Part shown: piece after piece, positions 35,492 through 43,319 of the stretch | Layout: each line of letters opens with the position of its first letter | Position numbering within the stretch: position 1 is the first letter of the stretch | Source: DLKC01 sp002478885 | GTDB lineage: Bacteria; Bacteroidota; Bacteroidia; Chitinophagales; Chitinophagaceae | Direction: 5' to 3' | Assembly (NCBI GenBank): GCA_046329585.1 | Contig: JAXLUI010000001.1 | Span: forward strand, 1,984,001-2,048,000 | DNA: 64,000 nucleotides | Made by a program: the position numbers and the translations under genes | Notes under the pieces: model-generated | The model's database searches: none | Told to the model about the DNA's origin: nothing | What the model saw: only the letters and a program-made list of their open reading frames with translations

Positions 35492-36079
35492 ATGAGAACT
35501 CAACTTTTGGCGGTTTTACTACTACTTACGTTGTTCACCTGCACAATGGAATCATGCCAAAAAAATACGGTTGCAGTGCCTGATCAAAACTCTCTGTCGG
35601 CTGTCATTTCCCAGTTACAAGCGATCGCGGTAGGTAGCAGTGCGGCGTCCTCTTCTGCAATGGATTCCATTTACGTGATCAATGGCTGTTCGCGCTCCTC
35701 TTCCAGGGATTCAATCAGTTTCAGCAGCCTGCCAGCGGTTATAACGGATTACCTGCTTTCGGCTTATACCGGCTACATTGCACAGCAGGCTTATGCTGTT
35801 ACGGATAGTGCAGGCAATGCTTCCGGTTATATTGTAATCATTCAATACAAAGGTCAGCCTGTTGGTTTGGCATTTGACGTATCGGGAAATTTCGTAAAAG
35901 TACTGGAACAAAAACTCGGCAGAGAACTGGAAGGCTGCCTTGGGCATGGCGGAGACCGCGGAGACAGCACACACTGGCACGGGTGGGATAGCAGCTTCCG
36001 GCATAATGGCGACAGCCTTCATTACCATGGAGCAGACAGTATACATGACCACGGTCGTGATAGCCTTTCCCATCATTAA
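35492..36079 (+). CDS. Secreted PepSY-like protein with His-rich C-terminal tail
   Basis: A 195-residue exported protein: signal MRTQLLAVLLLLTLFTCTMESC with a possible lipid-attachment Cys, then a domain of about 100 residues (ISFSSLPAVITDYLLSAYTG, AYAVTDSAGNASGYIVIIQY, PVGLAFDVSGNFVKVLEQ) resembling the PepSY-like/DUF2874 fold. The last 40 residues are rich in His, Asp, Gly and Ser in loose repeats such as HWHGWDSSFRHNGDSLHYHG and HDHGRDSLSHH. Such a tail could bind transition metals at the surface; that role is inferred from composition only. The gene stands alone and has its own terminator. Confidence 0.72.
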   Translation: MRTQLLAVLLLLTLFTCTMESCQKNTVAVPDQNSLSAVISQLQAIAVGSSAASSSAMDSIYVINGCSRSSSRDSISFSSLPAVITDYLLSAYTGYIAQQAYAVTDSAGNASGYIVIIQYKGQPVGLAFDVSGNFVKVLEQKLGRELEGCLGHGGDRGDSTHWHGWDSSFRHNGDSLHYHGADSIHDHGRDSLSHH

Positions 36080-36102
36080 CCATTGCAAAGTTGGACCTGC
36101 AT

Positions 36103-36133
36103 AAAGAGGGCAATACCTATTGCTCTCTTTATT
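36103..36133 (+). terminator. Intrinsic terminator after the His-rich protein gene
   Basis: AAAGAGGGCAATA-CC-TATTGCTCTCTTT has a 13-bp stem with one G-U pair, followed by ATTT. It begins 24 bases after the stop codon at 36079. Confidence 0.8.
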
Positions 36134-36168
36134 TACAGCACAATCGCTTCAGCACTGAAGGTGTTCCA

Positions 36169-36876
36169 CTATTGATGCCTTTTTGAAAACGGCAGGAAAT
36201 GCGCATGCATTTTTTTATTGGCGGCCCGGCCAAGCAGTTTCCCATGACCGAAAACAGCCCTGTCGAAATCAAACGCGGCCGCTTTCAAAATACTGTCGAT
36301 ACCTGTTGCACGGTCTTCGTAAACGGTACTCAAATCGAGCCCCATCACGTTTGCGCAGAGGTCTCCCGAGATGAGCAGGCCTTCGCTTTTTAATAACAAC
36401 GCTATATGGCCGGCGCAATGGCCGGGTGTATGAATAACCTGTATGCCGCCTGCTACGGGAATGATGTCGTTATCGTGCAATTGTTCATCGATCTTTACTG
36501 CCTGAATCGCAGCACTACCTCTTTTGATGAACAACTGGAAAATTATCCAATTCATGAGCCCGGGTGAAAGTACTTTCGGCTCCCGCCCTCCGATACCGCT
36601 TTCCAGCAATGTAACATCGTTGACATGGGCATAAACCGGAACGCCAAGCCGCCTGTTTATTTCGGCGACACTGCCTGAATGGTCGGGATGACAATGCGTA
36701 AGAATAACGCGTTTTATAGCTGCCGGATCTTTACCGGCTTTTTGCAATGCGGAAAATATCTTGTCTGTACTGTTTTCATAACCGGTGTCTACGAGCGTTA
36801 ATCCATCATCTTCAATGACGAACACGTTGACTGCACCAAGTGCCAACTGGAAAAGATTGCCTGTAATTTGCTGCAT
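36169..36876 (-). CDS. MBL-fold metallo-hydrolase
   Basis: A 235-residue cytoplasmic protein of the metallo-beta-lactamase fold. The zinc motif is THCHPDHSGSV near residue 61 (HxHxDH), with VIHTPGHCAGHIALL near 135 (His ligand), LLISGDLCANV (Asp bridging ligand) and a late FGHGKLLG (His). All five metal-binding positions are present. The family includes glyoxalase II-like and quinol/thioester hydrolases; no specific substrate can be assigned. It is a single gene between convergent neighbours. Confidence 0.87.
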   Translation of the reverse strand: MQQITGNLFQLALGAVNVFVIEDDGLTLVDTGYENSTDKIFSALQKAGKDPAAIKRVILTHCHPDHSGSVAEINRRLGVPVYAHVNDVTLLESGIGGREPKVLSPGLMNWIIFQLFIKRGSAAIQAVKIDEQLHDNDIIPVAGGIQVIHTPGHCAGHIALLLKSEGLLISGDLCANVMGLDLSTVYEDRATGIDSILKAAAFDFDRAVFGHGKLLGRAANKKMHAHFLPFSKRHQ

Positions 36877-36979
36877 GGCATGAGTTTTATCTTCACCCTT
36901 ATCGCCGGCATGAGTAGCAGACCGGCCTTTCCAAACAAATGTCGGGTAAATATGGGCGATAATAAACCAGCTCTAAAAA

Positions 36980-37006
36980 AGAAAAAGCCCGCAAAAGACG
37001 GGCAAT
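36980..37006 (-). terminator. Intrinsic terminator of the coiled-coil protein gene
   Basis: GCCCG-CAAAAGA-CGGGC at 36987-37003 forms a compact hairpin. On the minus strand it is followed by TTTTTCTTTTTT. It lies about 50 bases beyond the stop codon at 37053. Confidence 0.75.
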
Positions 37007-37052
37007 CAAATAAATTGCTGAAAAAGCATTGCAGCCGCGCACGGCAAATGGC

Positions 37053-37436
37053 TTACTCGTGGCGGGCTATAAAACTGTAGCAGCCGTATTTCAGATCAAT
37101 AAACCTTTTCTCCACAACTTTCATGCTTTGCCTGAATTCTTCCTGCTTATTTTCAATACTCTTTGGAATGGCGCTATCAACCAGGTATGCATGGTCTGCT
37201 TTCAAATGGTCTTCCTGGTCGTACATTTCGGTTATATTTTTTTTAACGTCTGACAGTACAGCCTCTAGTTGCTGCATGTAATATTTTGCGCTTTCTACAA
37301 AATGCGGTGCTGAATTCTCTTGTATCATCCTGGACAATTTAGTATCCAGTTCATTGAATTCGTGGTCGTAAAGGCTACATGTTTGTTCCCATTCTGATAA
37401 TTCCTCATAATAGTGAACTGATTTTGGCTGCTCCAT
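37053..37436 (-). CDS. Hypothetical coiled-coil protein
   Basis: A 127-residue soluble protein without signal peptide. Most of it is predicted helical from its heptad-like charge pattern (YYEELSEWEQTCSLYDHEFN, YYMQQLEAVLSDVKKNITEM, KQEEFRQSMKVVEKRFIDLK). I do not recognise a family. It has a putative -7 box (TAGCTTTG, minus strand 37481-37474) and a good terminator, so it is an independent transcription unit and probably a real gene. Confidence 0.68.
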   Translation of the reverse strand: MEQPKSVHYYEELSEWEQTCSLYDHEFNELDTKLSRMIQENSAPHFVESAKYYMQQLEAVLSDVKKNITEMYDQEDHLKADHAYLVDSAIPKSIENKQEEFRQSMKVVEKRFIDLKYGCYSFIARHE

Positions 37437-37473
37437 TTGTTGATCGTTTTAGGTTTAATGATTTTAGGAGTAA

Positions 37474-37481
37474 CAAAGCTA
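37474..37481 (-). promoter_or_regulatory. Putative -7 box TAGCTTTG
   Basis: TAGCTTTG fits TAnnTTTG and lies 38 bases upstream of the coiled-coil gene start. A TTTG lies only 14 bases further upstream, shorter than the usual spacing, so confidence is limited. Confidence 0.4.
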
Positions 37482-37682
37482 CCCGCAGCAGCAAACAAAA
37501 ATTTATGATACACATCAGGGTTGAAACATGAAGTTTAGCAGCATTAACCGTTAGCAGGCACTGACATTGGTCAGCCTTCCGGGTTAAGCAGCGCCATGGC
37601 GCAGGAAGCCAGGAGCTTTCCTCAGCCTGCATGCGAAAGCATTCTTTACTGCAGCGCGCTGTTCAACAGCACCAGCATTAAG

Positions 37683-38180
37683 TTACATTGATTGTTTCTT
37701 TAACTCCTTCAGCACTACATCCACCGTGGTTGGCGTTCGGTGATAAGCGGTGATAAGGCCGGTCTTATCGTATAAGGCAATGAAGGGAAATTTTTGAACG
37801 CCGTAGAAACGCTGCACGACAAAGCTTTCGCCTTCGGTGCCGACCTTGATCGTTGGATAATTCATGAGGCTGAAATCGGCCTCAAATTTCACAACCTGTG
37901 CAACCGGTGTGTAAGAGATCATGACAATCTGGGTGTTGCCAAATTCTTTATAATGTTTAAGCATTTCACCGGTGAATGCATGGCAGTGCTCGCAGGTTGG
38001 ATCAAAATAAATGATGATGACAGGGATCTCTTTTTTCAGCTCGTTCGCCTTAAAATGTTTTGAATTGGTGAGTTCAATATCAAACGGCGGAACCATTTTT
38101 TTTGTGTCATGCTTTTGTGCATCGGCATGCATAAGGCTGAGCAACAGGATGGACAACAATAGGTTTAAAGCGTACTTCAT
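37683..38180 (-). CDS. Exported thioredoxin-fold redoxin
   Basis: ATG 38180 is chosen: it starts a signal peptide (MKYALNLLLSILLLSLMHAD), whereas the 13 extra codons of the longer frame run into family A copy A12. The protein of about 165 residues has a TlpA-like thioredoxin fold with CEHC in FDPTCEHCHAF near residue 60 and a cis-Pro loop in VQKFPFIALYD. It is a periplasmic thiol:disulfide protein. It lies directly downstream of the racemase-like gene (90-base gap holding A12) on the same strand. Confidence 0.84.
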   Translation of the reverse strand: MKYALNLLLSILLLSLMHADAQKHDTKKMVPPFDIELTNSKHFKANELKKEIPVIIIYFDPTCEHCHAFTGEMLKHYKEFGNTQIVMISYTPVAQVVKFEADFSLMNYPTIKVGTEGESFVVQRFYGVQKFPFIALYDKTGLITAYHRTPTTVDVVLKELKKQSM

Positions 38181-38211
38181 AAGATCATTTGATTGATGCA
38201 TTGCGAACAAA

Positions 38212-38270
38212 CAGTACAAGAGTGCGACGCAACAAGAGCTTAATTGATGTTACCAGGGCCGGGGACCAAA
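38212..38270 (+). repeat. Family A dispersed repeat, copy A12 (right half)
   Basis: The core CAGTACAAGAGTGCGACGCA is at 38212-38231 and the outer arm ends at CCAGGGCCGGGGACCAAATC. It fills nearly the whole gap between two minus-strand genes (start at 38180, stop at 38271), so it is probably transcribed. Confidence 0.75.
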
Positions 38271-39677
38271 TCAATTGATTCCTTTTACTTCAAGCTGCAG
38301 CTTTTTATACACATCGGGCAGTACCATTTTAAAACGTGCATAGGTCGCCGCCGAAATATTTTTTGTATCGAAGGGAACATATTTTACATAGTCCTTGTTG
38401 GCGCCCTCTGTGCGGCCATATTTGTAGGCATAAGTGAACCAGCCATCGGTTTGCAGTTGTACGCCAGGCAACGACGTGTTGGGCACACTGATAAAAAACA
38501 TGTTCTCCTTTTTGCCCGGCTTGTCTTCCTGCAGGTTATCGCTTCGCATGGTGACGTAAGCCTGTTTCGCTGTTTCCAAAGCCGGATCGATCAACTCCAC
38601 ATGTTCGGCCAGCACCGCACGGTAACGAAACGTACCATCGCTCTGAAAATTGTATAACTCATTCAACACTTCAGCGATCGTATCTTTTAAATAAGGGTAA
38701 TGCGTGCAACCAAGAATAAGCGTGTTCATGGGTTGCGTATAATGCTGCAGCAGCATTTTTTCGCAGAGCGTTACGAGATGATAGCGCGCATAATTCGCTG
38801 GGTCGTTCAATTGCATATCAAGACAATTGCCGCTTCCATCAAATTCGCACAACAGTTTGTTGCCTTCTGTATTAAAATGATAAGCCGCCCCCAACGATGG
38901 TTCAATATGCAGGGAGGTATTTTTTACAGACGGGCCTTTGTATTCGCTGCGTACCCGGGTAAGCGTGTCGCTGAAATAACTCCAGTCACGGTCAATGCTT
39001 TCCGCCAATCCAACGCCACCCTGGCTTACAACAGAGGGCTCCGGCATATTCAGTTTGGCAGCCATTGCTTTAATGGTGCGCGGGTAACCTTCACTTGCAA
39101 CGGTTCCTGCCGTGGCAAACACACCGATTGTTCCCTTGGCATGCGCCTGCTGGTATTCCAATGCTGCTTTTGTACCTGCATCGATTACACCGATTACAGG
39201 GATATTTTTTTGTTGCTGCGCTACATAATTTTTGATATCGCCCAGGGCATATGCCGTAGCCGTGTTACAGGCGATAACGATCATCTTCACTTCCGGTTTA
39301 CTTTTTTGCAACCAGCTATCTTTTTGTTGCAATGCATAATCTGGCTGCATAAAGAACTGCATGTTCTTTAAAACATGTTCTTTAAGCAACGCTGTTTTAT
39401 TCTCTGCGGCGTAGTTGCCGTAAGGCATATTGGCCTGGTCTGCCAGGTATTGATAATACTCTTTGTCAAAATCAGGCTTGCCATCCGGACCCGGCAAACC
39501 CGTTTCGTTATTAAATGCATCGAGCGTGAGCATGGCCTGCAAAACGGTGAGTCCCCCGGTGCCGCTGTCAAAAACGCCGATAGGCAGTTGTTTTTTTTGC
39601 TTTGCCGCAGGTTGCTGCGCAAAACTTATTTGCAGGAACAGGCAGGCAGGTATAATACAGAGAATACGTTTTGTCAT
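38271..39677 (-). CDS. Glutamate/aspartate racemase-like protein with signal peptide
   Basis: A 468-residue protein, far longer than MurI (about 270). It opens with a signal peptide (MTKRILCIIPACLFLQISFA), so it is exported, which is unusual for this family. The racemase framework is intact: PIGVFDSGTGGLTVLQAM (Asp-Ser), MPYGNYAAEN, VIACNTATAYAL with the first catalytic Cys near residue 137, VGVFATAGTVASEGYPRTI, and ILGCTHYPYL with the second Cys near 322. Extra length comes from an insertion after the first strand (GPDGKPDFDKEYYQYLADQA region), a middle insertion and a C-terminal extension of about 110 residues. Whether it racemises free or bound D-amino acids in the periplasm is unknown. 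Confidence 0.8.
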   Translation of the reverse strand: MTKRILCIIPACLFLQISFAQQPAAKQKKQLPIGVFDSGTGGLTVLQAMLTLDAFNNETGLPGPDGKPDFDKEYYQYLADQANMPYGNYAAENKTALLKEHVLKNMQFFMQPDYALQQKDSWLQKSKPEVKMIVIACNTATAYALGDIKNYVAQQQKNIPVIGVIDAGTKAALEYQQAHAKGTIGVFATAGTVASEGYPRTIKAMAAKLNMPEPSVVSQGGVGLAESIDRDWSYFSDTLTRVRSEYKGPSVKNTSLHIEPSLGAAYHFNTEGNKLLCEFDGSGNCLDMQLNDPANYARYHLVTLCEKMLLQHYTQPMNTLILGCTHYPYLKDTIAEVLNELYNFQSDGTFRYRAVLAEHVELIDPALETAKQAYVTMRSDNLQEDKPGKKENMFFISVPNTSLPGVQLQTDGWFTYAYKYGRTEGANKDYVKYVPFDTKNISAATYARFKMVLPDVYKKLQLEVKGIN

Positions 39678-39696
39678 TAGTGTGATTTAGCAATTG

Positions 39697-39704
39697 CAAA
39701 TGTA
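39697..39704 (-). promoter_or_regulatory. Putative -7 box TACATTTG of the racemase-like gene
   Basis: TACATTTG on the minus strand lies 19 bases upstream of the start at 39677. A TTC (near TTG) stands 19 bases further upstream, inside the 3' end of the HerA-like gene, so the racemase-like gene appears to have its own promoter. Confidence 0.55.
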
Positions 39705-39720
39705 GCGCAGGGCACACGAA

Positions 39721-41289
39721 TCAGAACCAGCTCGATTTTTTCCTGCTGCTGCTTTTGCCACCTAACCCCAATGCTCCCAGCAAACTACGGGTAATAACAG
39801 ATGCCGCAGTACGCTCTATCTGCTTAACCGCAGGATCATCAAAAAAGCTTTTTTCTTTCGGAGCGTTCTTCTTTGCTTTCTGGTCTTCTTTGGCCTGCTC
39901 CTGCTGTTCTTTCTCATCCTGTGCTTTTTGGGCAGCGTCTTCCAGCTTTTCGTTGAGTATTTCGTAAGCGCTCTCACTATCGATTGTGCGGTTGTATTTA
40001 TTGGCCAGTTTGCTTTTACCAACAAGCGAATCAATTTCCATGTCTGATAAAATATCCATCCTGCTGCGTGGCGGGCAAAGCATAGTATGTACCAACGGTG
40101 TCGGAATTCCTTTTTCATTCAGCAGCGTAACGAATGCCTCCCCAATACCCATTTGTGTGAGCAGGTCTTCCGTTTTATAGTATTCAGTCTCCGGAAAATT
40201 CTCCGCCGCCTGTTTGATCGTTTTTCTGTCGGCCGCTGTAAATGCCCGCAATGCATGCTGCACTTTTAAGCCAAGCTGGCTTAAAATAGAGGCAGGCACA
40301 TCCTGCGGGTTTTGTGTACAAAAGAAGATGCCCACACCCTTACTGCGAATGAGTTTGATCACAGTTTCTATTTGCTTCAGCAATGCATCTGTTGCTTCAT
40401 CAAATAACAGGTGGGCTTCGTCGATAAACATCACCAGTTTTGGTTTATCCATATCACCTTCTTCGGGACAGGTCGCGTATAATTCGGCGAGCAGTTGCAG
40501 CATAAACGTCGAGAACAGCTTTGGTTTACTCTGCATGTCGGTAACACGCAGAATATTGATCATGCCCCTGCCATCATCGCTAATACGCATCAGGTCATCA
40601 ACCTCAAAGCTCGGCTCACCAAAAAAAATGTCAGCGCCCTGTTGCTGCAGTTCCACCACTTTGCGAAGAATGGTTCCGGTAGAAGTCGAAGAAATATTGC
40701 CATACAGTTTGGCCAGCTCGGCCTTGCCTTCGTTGCTTACAAACTGCAGTACTTTAATAAAGTCTTTCAGGTCGAGCAGCGGCAGCTTGTTGTCGTCGCA
40801 GTATTTAAAGATCATGGACACTACGCCACCCTGTGTATCGTTCAGGCCGAGGATCTTGCTTAAAAGTATCGGGCCAAATTCGGTAACCGTTGCCCTTAGC
40901 CTTACACCCTTTTCATTGCTTAGCGTCATCAGTTCCACCGGGTATGCTGCCGGCGTGTAGGTAATATTCAGCAGCTTGCAGCGGTCATTGGTTCTATCGT
41001 TTGCAGTGCCGGCTGCGGCAATACCGCTGAGGTCGCCCTTAATGTCCATCATAATAACGGGCACACTGGCATCGCTCAGTATCTCGCTGATCACCTGCAA
41101 TGTTTTTGTTTTACCCGTCCCGGTCGCGCCTGCAATAAGGCCATGACGGTTCAACGTTTTCAGCGGAATAAAAACATCGGCACCGCTCAGCACCTGGCCA
41201 TCGAGCATGGCACACCCGATTTTCACATGTTCTCCTTTAAAACTGTAACCACTTTGTACGGCTTGTAAAAACTGATCTGTGTTCGACAT
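39721..41289 (-). CDS. HerA-like ATPase, DUF853 family
   Basis: A 522-residue P-loop ATPase. The Walker A is GLIAGATGTGKTKTLQV near residue 50, Walker B is KLVMFIDEAHLLFDEATDA near 280, and an arginine-finger type segment lies in KLIRSKGVGIFFCTQNPQDV. QHALRAFTAADRKTIKQAAE follows, diagnostic of DUF853 (YjgR-like) proteins. A Lys/Glu-rich helical stretch (about 455-490) and a basic tail (KSSSRKKSSWF) end the protein. DUF853 proteins are related to the HerA/FtsK DNA translocases; their cellular task is not settled. It is a single gene on the minus strand. Confidence 0.88.
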   Translation of the reverse strand: MSNTDQFLQAVQSGYSFKGEHVKIGCAMLDGQVLSGADVFIPLKTLNRHGLIAGATGTGKTKTLQVISEILSDASVPVIMMDIKGDLSGIAAAGTANDRTNDRCKLLNITYTPAAYPVELMTLSNEKGVRLRATVTEFGPILLSKILGLNDTQGGVVSMIFKYCDDNKLPLLDLKDFIKVLQFVSNEGKAELAKLYGNISSTSTGTILRKVVELQQQGADIFFGEPSFEVDDLMRISDDGRGMINILRVTDMQSKPKLFSTFMLQLLAELYATCPEEGDMDKPKLVMFIDEAHLLFDEATDALLKQIETVIKLIRSKGVGIFFCTQNPQDVPASILSQLGLKVQHALRAFTAADRKTIKQAAENFPETEYYKTEDLLTQMGIGEAFVTLLNEKGIPTPLVHTMLCPPRSRMDILSDMEIDSLVGKSKLANKYNRTIDSESAYEILNEKLEDAAQKAQDEKEQQEQAKEDQKAKKNAPKEKSFFDDPAVKQIERTAASVITRSLLGALGLGGKSSSRKKSSWF

Positions 41290-41366
41290 ACATTTTTGTT
41301 GAAAATAATTTTGAAGATGGCAGCAATAATTGGGCAGGTGAATATAAATATTCTTTGGAATTATTT

Positions 41367-41430
41367 GAGGCCCGGCTTTGGTGCTTGCATGATGCTGCCG
41401 TTGCGTCGCACACTTGTACTTTTGCCACAG
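41367..41430 (+). repeat. Family A dispersed repeat, copy A13 (left half)
   Basis: The outer arm begins TGAGGCCCGGCTTTGG at 41366 and the core CCGTTGCGTCGCACACTTGT is at 41399-41418. No right half is found; the heptamer array at 41480 follows. Confidence 0.75.
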
Positions 41431-41479
41431 GCTGGGCAGCTGTAGCTTACATTACAATTGCCACAAAACAGCCATGTCT

Positions 41480-41609
41480 ATTCACCATTGACCCAATCAC
41501 CATTGACGAGTTCCGTCTCATGTGTCCCGTCTCCGTTTGACACTTCCCGTTTCTCGTCTCACGTTTAACGCCTCCCACCCTACTCCGGCCTATTCACCAT
41601 TCACCATTC
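41480..41609. repeat. Degenerate heptanucleotide repeat array
   Basis: Two heptamer types alternate. TTCACCA/TTGACC(C) units occur at 41480-41507 and 41592-41609. Between them eight consecutive 7-base units run from 41521 to 41576: TGTGTCC, CGTCTCC, GTTTGAC, ACTTCCC, GTTTCTC, GTCTCAC, GTTTAAC, GCCTCCC. The stretch is pyrimidine-rich on the plus strand. No ORF is credible across it. It lies in the 492-base gap between the HerA-like and MurC-like genes, to the right of A13. Confidence 0.65.
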
Positions 41610-41781
41610 AGGTTCCCGTTCGACTTCTCCCGCCCCTTACCCGGTGGATACCCGGTAGATAAGCCGTAGTAAAAGCGCACAAAGCAGTATTAATCTTTGG
41701 ATAATTGTTTGTATTCTTCCTCAATTTGCCGGGGTCAAGGCGGGAAGCGGGATGCCTGTATCTGCATCGCAGCAACGTTCG

Positions 41782-43161
41782 CTATAGTTCCTGCCACACT
41801 TGCCTGGCAAAATCTTCCAATGACGGGTCTCTTGCACCCATCAGTAACAACACGCAACCGGGTGTAAAATGAGGCCTTGCCACCGAAAGAAAATCGTTTC
41901 GTTGCGCTGTAAAGAAAGCATTTTTCCCCAGCGCCTTTAAATCGTTTATAAGATCCAGTGCGGAAATATCTTTTACCGCAGTACCTCCGGCATAAAATAT
42001 CTCGCTCATCCATATTTCATCGCCTGGCCTTAATACTGCCGCTATCTCCTGCACAAAATCGTTGCGCAAAAACCTGGTAGGCGCATATCCATGCGGTTGA
42101 AACCATGCAATCACCTTCGGGGCTATGTATTGGCATGCCTGGATGGAAGCTGCACATTTTGCAGGGTTGTGCGCATAATCGTCGATTAACAACACACCAT
42201 CCTTTTCACCCAATACCTGGTGGCGGCGGTAAATGCCTTCATAACTTTTTAAAGCAGCCGCACTGACTTCCAGGGGCACCCCCGCAAGAGCTGCAATGGT
42301 TGCGGCAGCCAGTGCGTTTTCCATATTGTGCTTACCGACTTGTTGCAACTCAAAAGGAACACCATTCACACGAAAAGAAATAGTAAGACCGTGTTGTTCA
42401 AAAGAGGTAGCAATAAACCCCGCGCCCGAATGCGCATCAACCGAAAAATCGTGAGCGATGTTTTGGGAGAGCTTGTTTGCAAGCGGGTGCGATTGATTAA
42501 CAACAAACTGGTTGGTTGTATTGGCTTTAAACGTTCGGAAAACATCCATCAGTTCCTCAATCTCCTTGTGGTCTTTATCAACATTCAGTAATACGCCTAT
42601 TTCAGGTTTGTATTGCACAATGGACCCATCACTTTCATCGGCTTCAATCACCAGCCACTCGCCCTTCCCGGTCTTCGCATTGCCGATTTTACCTTCCTTA
42701 ATAATGCTTATTAAACCGGCGCCACTGATAATGCCGGGCTGCAATCCGGCATACTCCAGTACCTGGAACAACATGGCCGTTGTAGTGCTCTTGCCCGACG
42801 TGCCGCCAACAGCGATTGTTTTTTTGCGCTCACCAATCAATGCCAGCAACTGCGAACGTCGAAGGATGGGAATATTTAAGCTTTTTGCCTTCTGCACTTC
42901 GGGCACAGTATCTTCTATGGCAGTTGAAACCACCACAAGCGCTGTTTGTGCAGTTATACCAGACCCATCCTGTAGAAAACATTGTATACCCGCCTCTTCC
43001 AGCTTCGCCTTTGTGTCGTTGTATTCACCGGGTTTAAAATACCGGTCGCTGCCGCTGACACTATAGCCTTCGCCGGCCAGCCATTGCGCAAGAGCGCTCA
43101 TGCCTGTGCCGGCAACACCGATAAAAAATACATGGCTAAAATCTTTGATAGATGTGATCAT
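41782..43161 (-). CDS. Mur ligase family protein (MurC/Mpl-like)
   Basis: A 459-residue three-domain Mur ligase. The N-terminal domain starts HVFFIGVAGTGMSALAQWL, as in MurC and Mpl. The ATP loop is AVGGTSGKSTTTAML near residue 115, with Ser where MurC/Mpl usually have His (GTHGKTTT). Then come VIEADESDGSI (Glu-Asp for Mg and substrate), the GKHNMENALAA motif near 275, and DDYAHNPAKCAASIQAC for the C-terminal domain. The family joins amino acids or peptides to UDP-MurNAc. No other division or cell-wall genes lie beside it, so it may be a recycling ligase (Mpl) or a paralogue rather than the main MurC. Confidence 0.82.
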   Translation of the reverse strand: MITSIKDFSHVFFIGVAGTGMSALAQWLAGEGYSVSGSDRYFKPGEYNDTKAKLEEAGIQCFLQDGSGITAQTALVVVSTAIEDTVPEVQKAKSLNIPILRRSQLLALIGERKKTIAVGGTSGKSTTTAMLFQVLEYAGLQPGIISGAGLISIIKEGKIGNAKTGKGEWLVIEADESDGSIVQYKPEIGVLLNVDKDHKEIEELMDVFRTFKANTTNQFVVNQSHPLANKLSQNIAHDFSVDAHSGAGFIATSFEQHGLTISFRVNGVPFELQQVGKHNMENALAAATIAALAGVPLEVSAAALKSYEGIYRRHQVLGEKDGVLLIDDYAHNPAKCAASIQACQYIAPKVIAWFQPHGYAPTRFLRNDFVQEIAAVLRPGDEIWMSEIFYAGGTAVKDISALDLINDLKALGKNAFFTAQRNDFLSVARPHFTPGCVLLLMGARDPSLEDFARQVWQEL

Positions 43162-43206
43162 GCTGCAAAATAAACATCACTTGAGCTAAAAATAAATTCA
43201 GTTTAT

Positions 43207-43214
43207 CAAATGTA
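43207..43214 (-). promoter_or_regulatory. Putative -7 box TACATTTG of the Mur ligase-like gene
   Basis: TACATTTG on the minus strand lies 45 bases upstream of the start at 43161. A TTTG stands 15 bases upstream of it and a weaker TTTA 20 bases upstream. Confidence 0.5.
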
Positions 43215-43319
43215 ATGATAAGCTGTTGCCAAAATAAACGCTGCTGTTAGCTGGTAATACAACTAATTGTCTTAGATTTAAATACTGCCACCTATTTTTT
43301 CACCAGTCAATGCTTTTTT

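Noticed and set aside
40214..40960. 248-residue plus-strand ORF opposite the HerA-like ATPase
   Set aside because: Serine-rich shadow frame with no family features, fully antisense to conserved Walker motifs.
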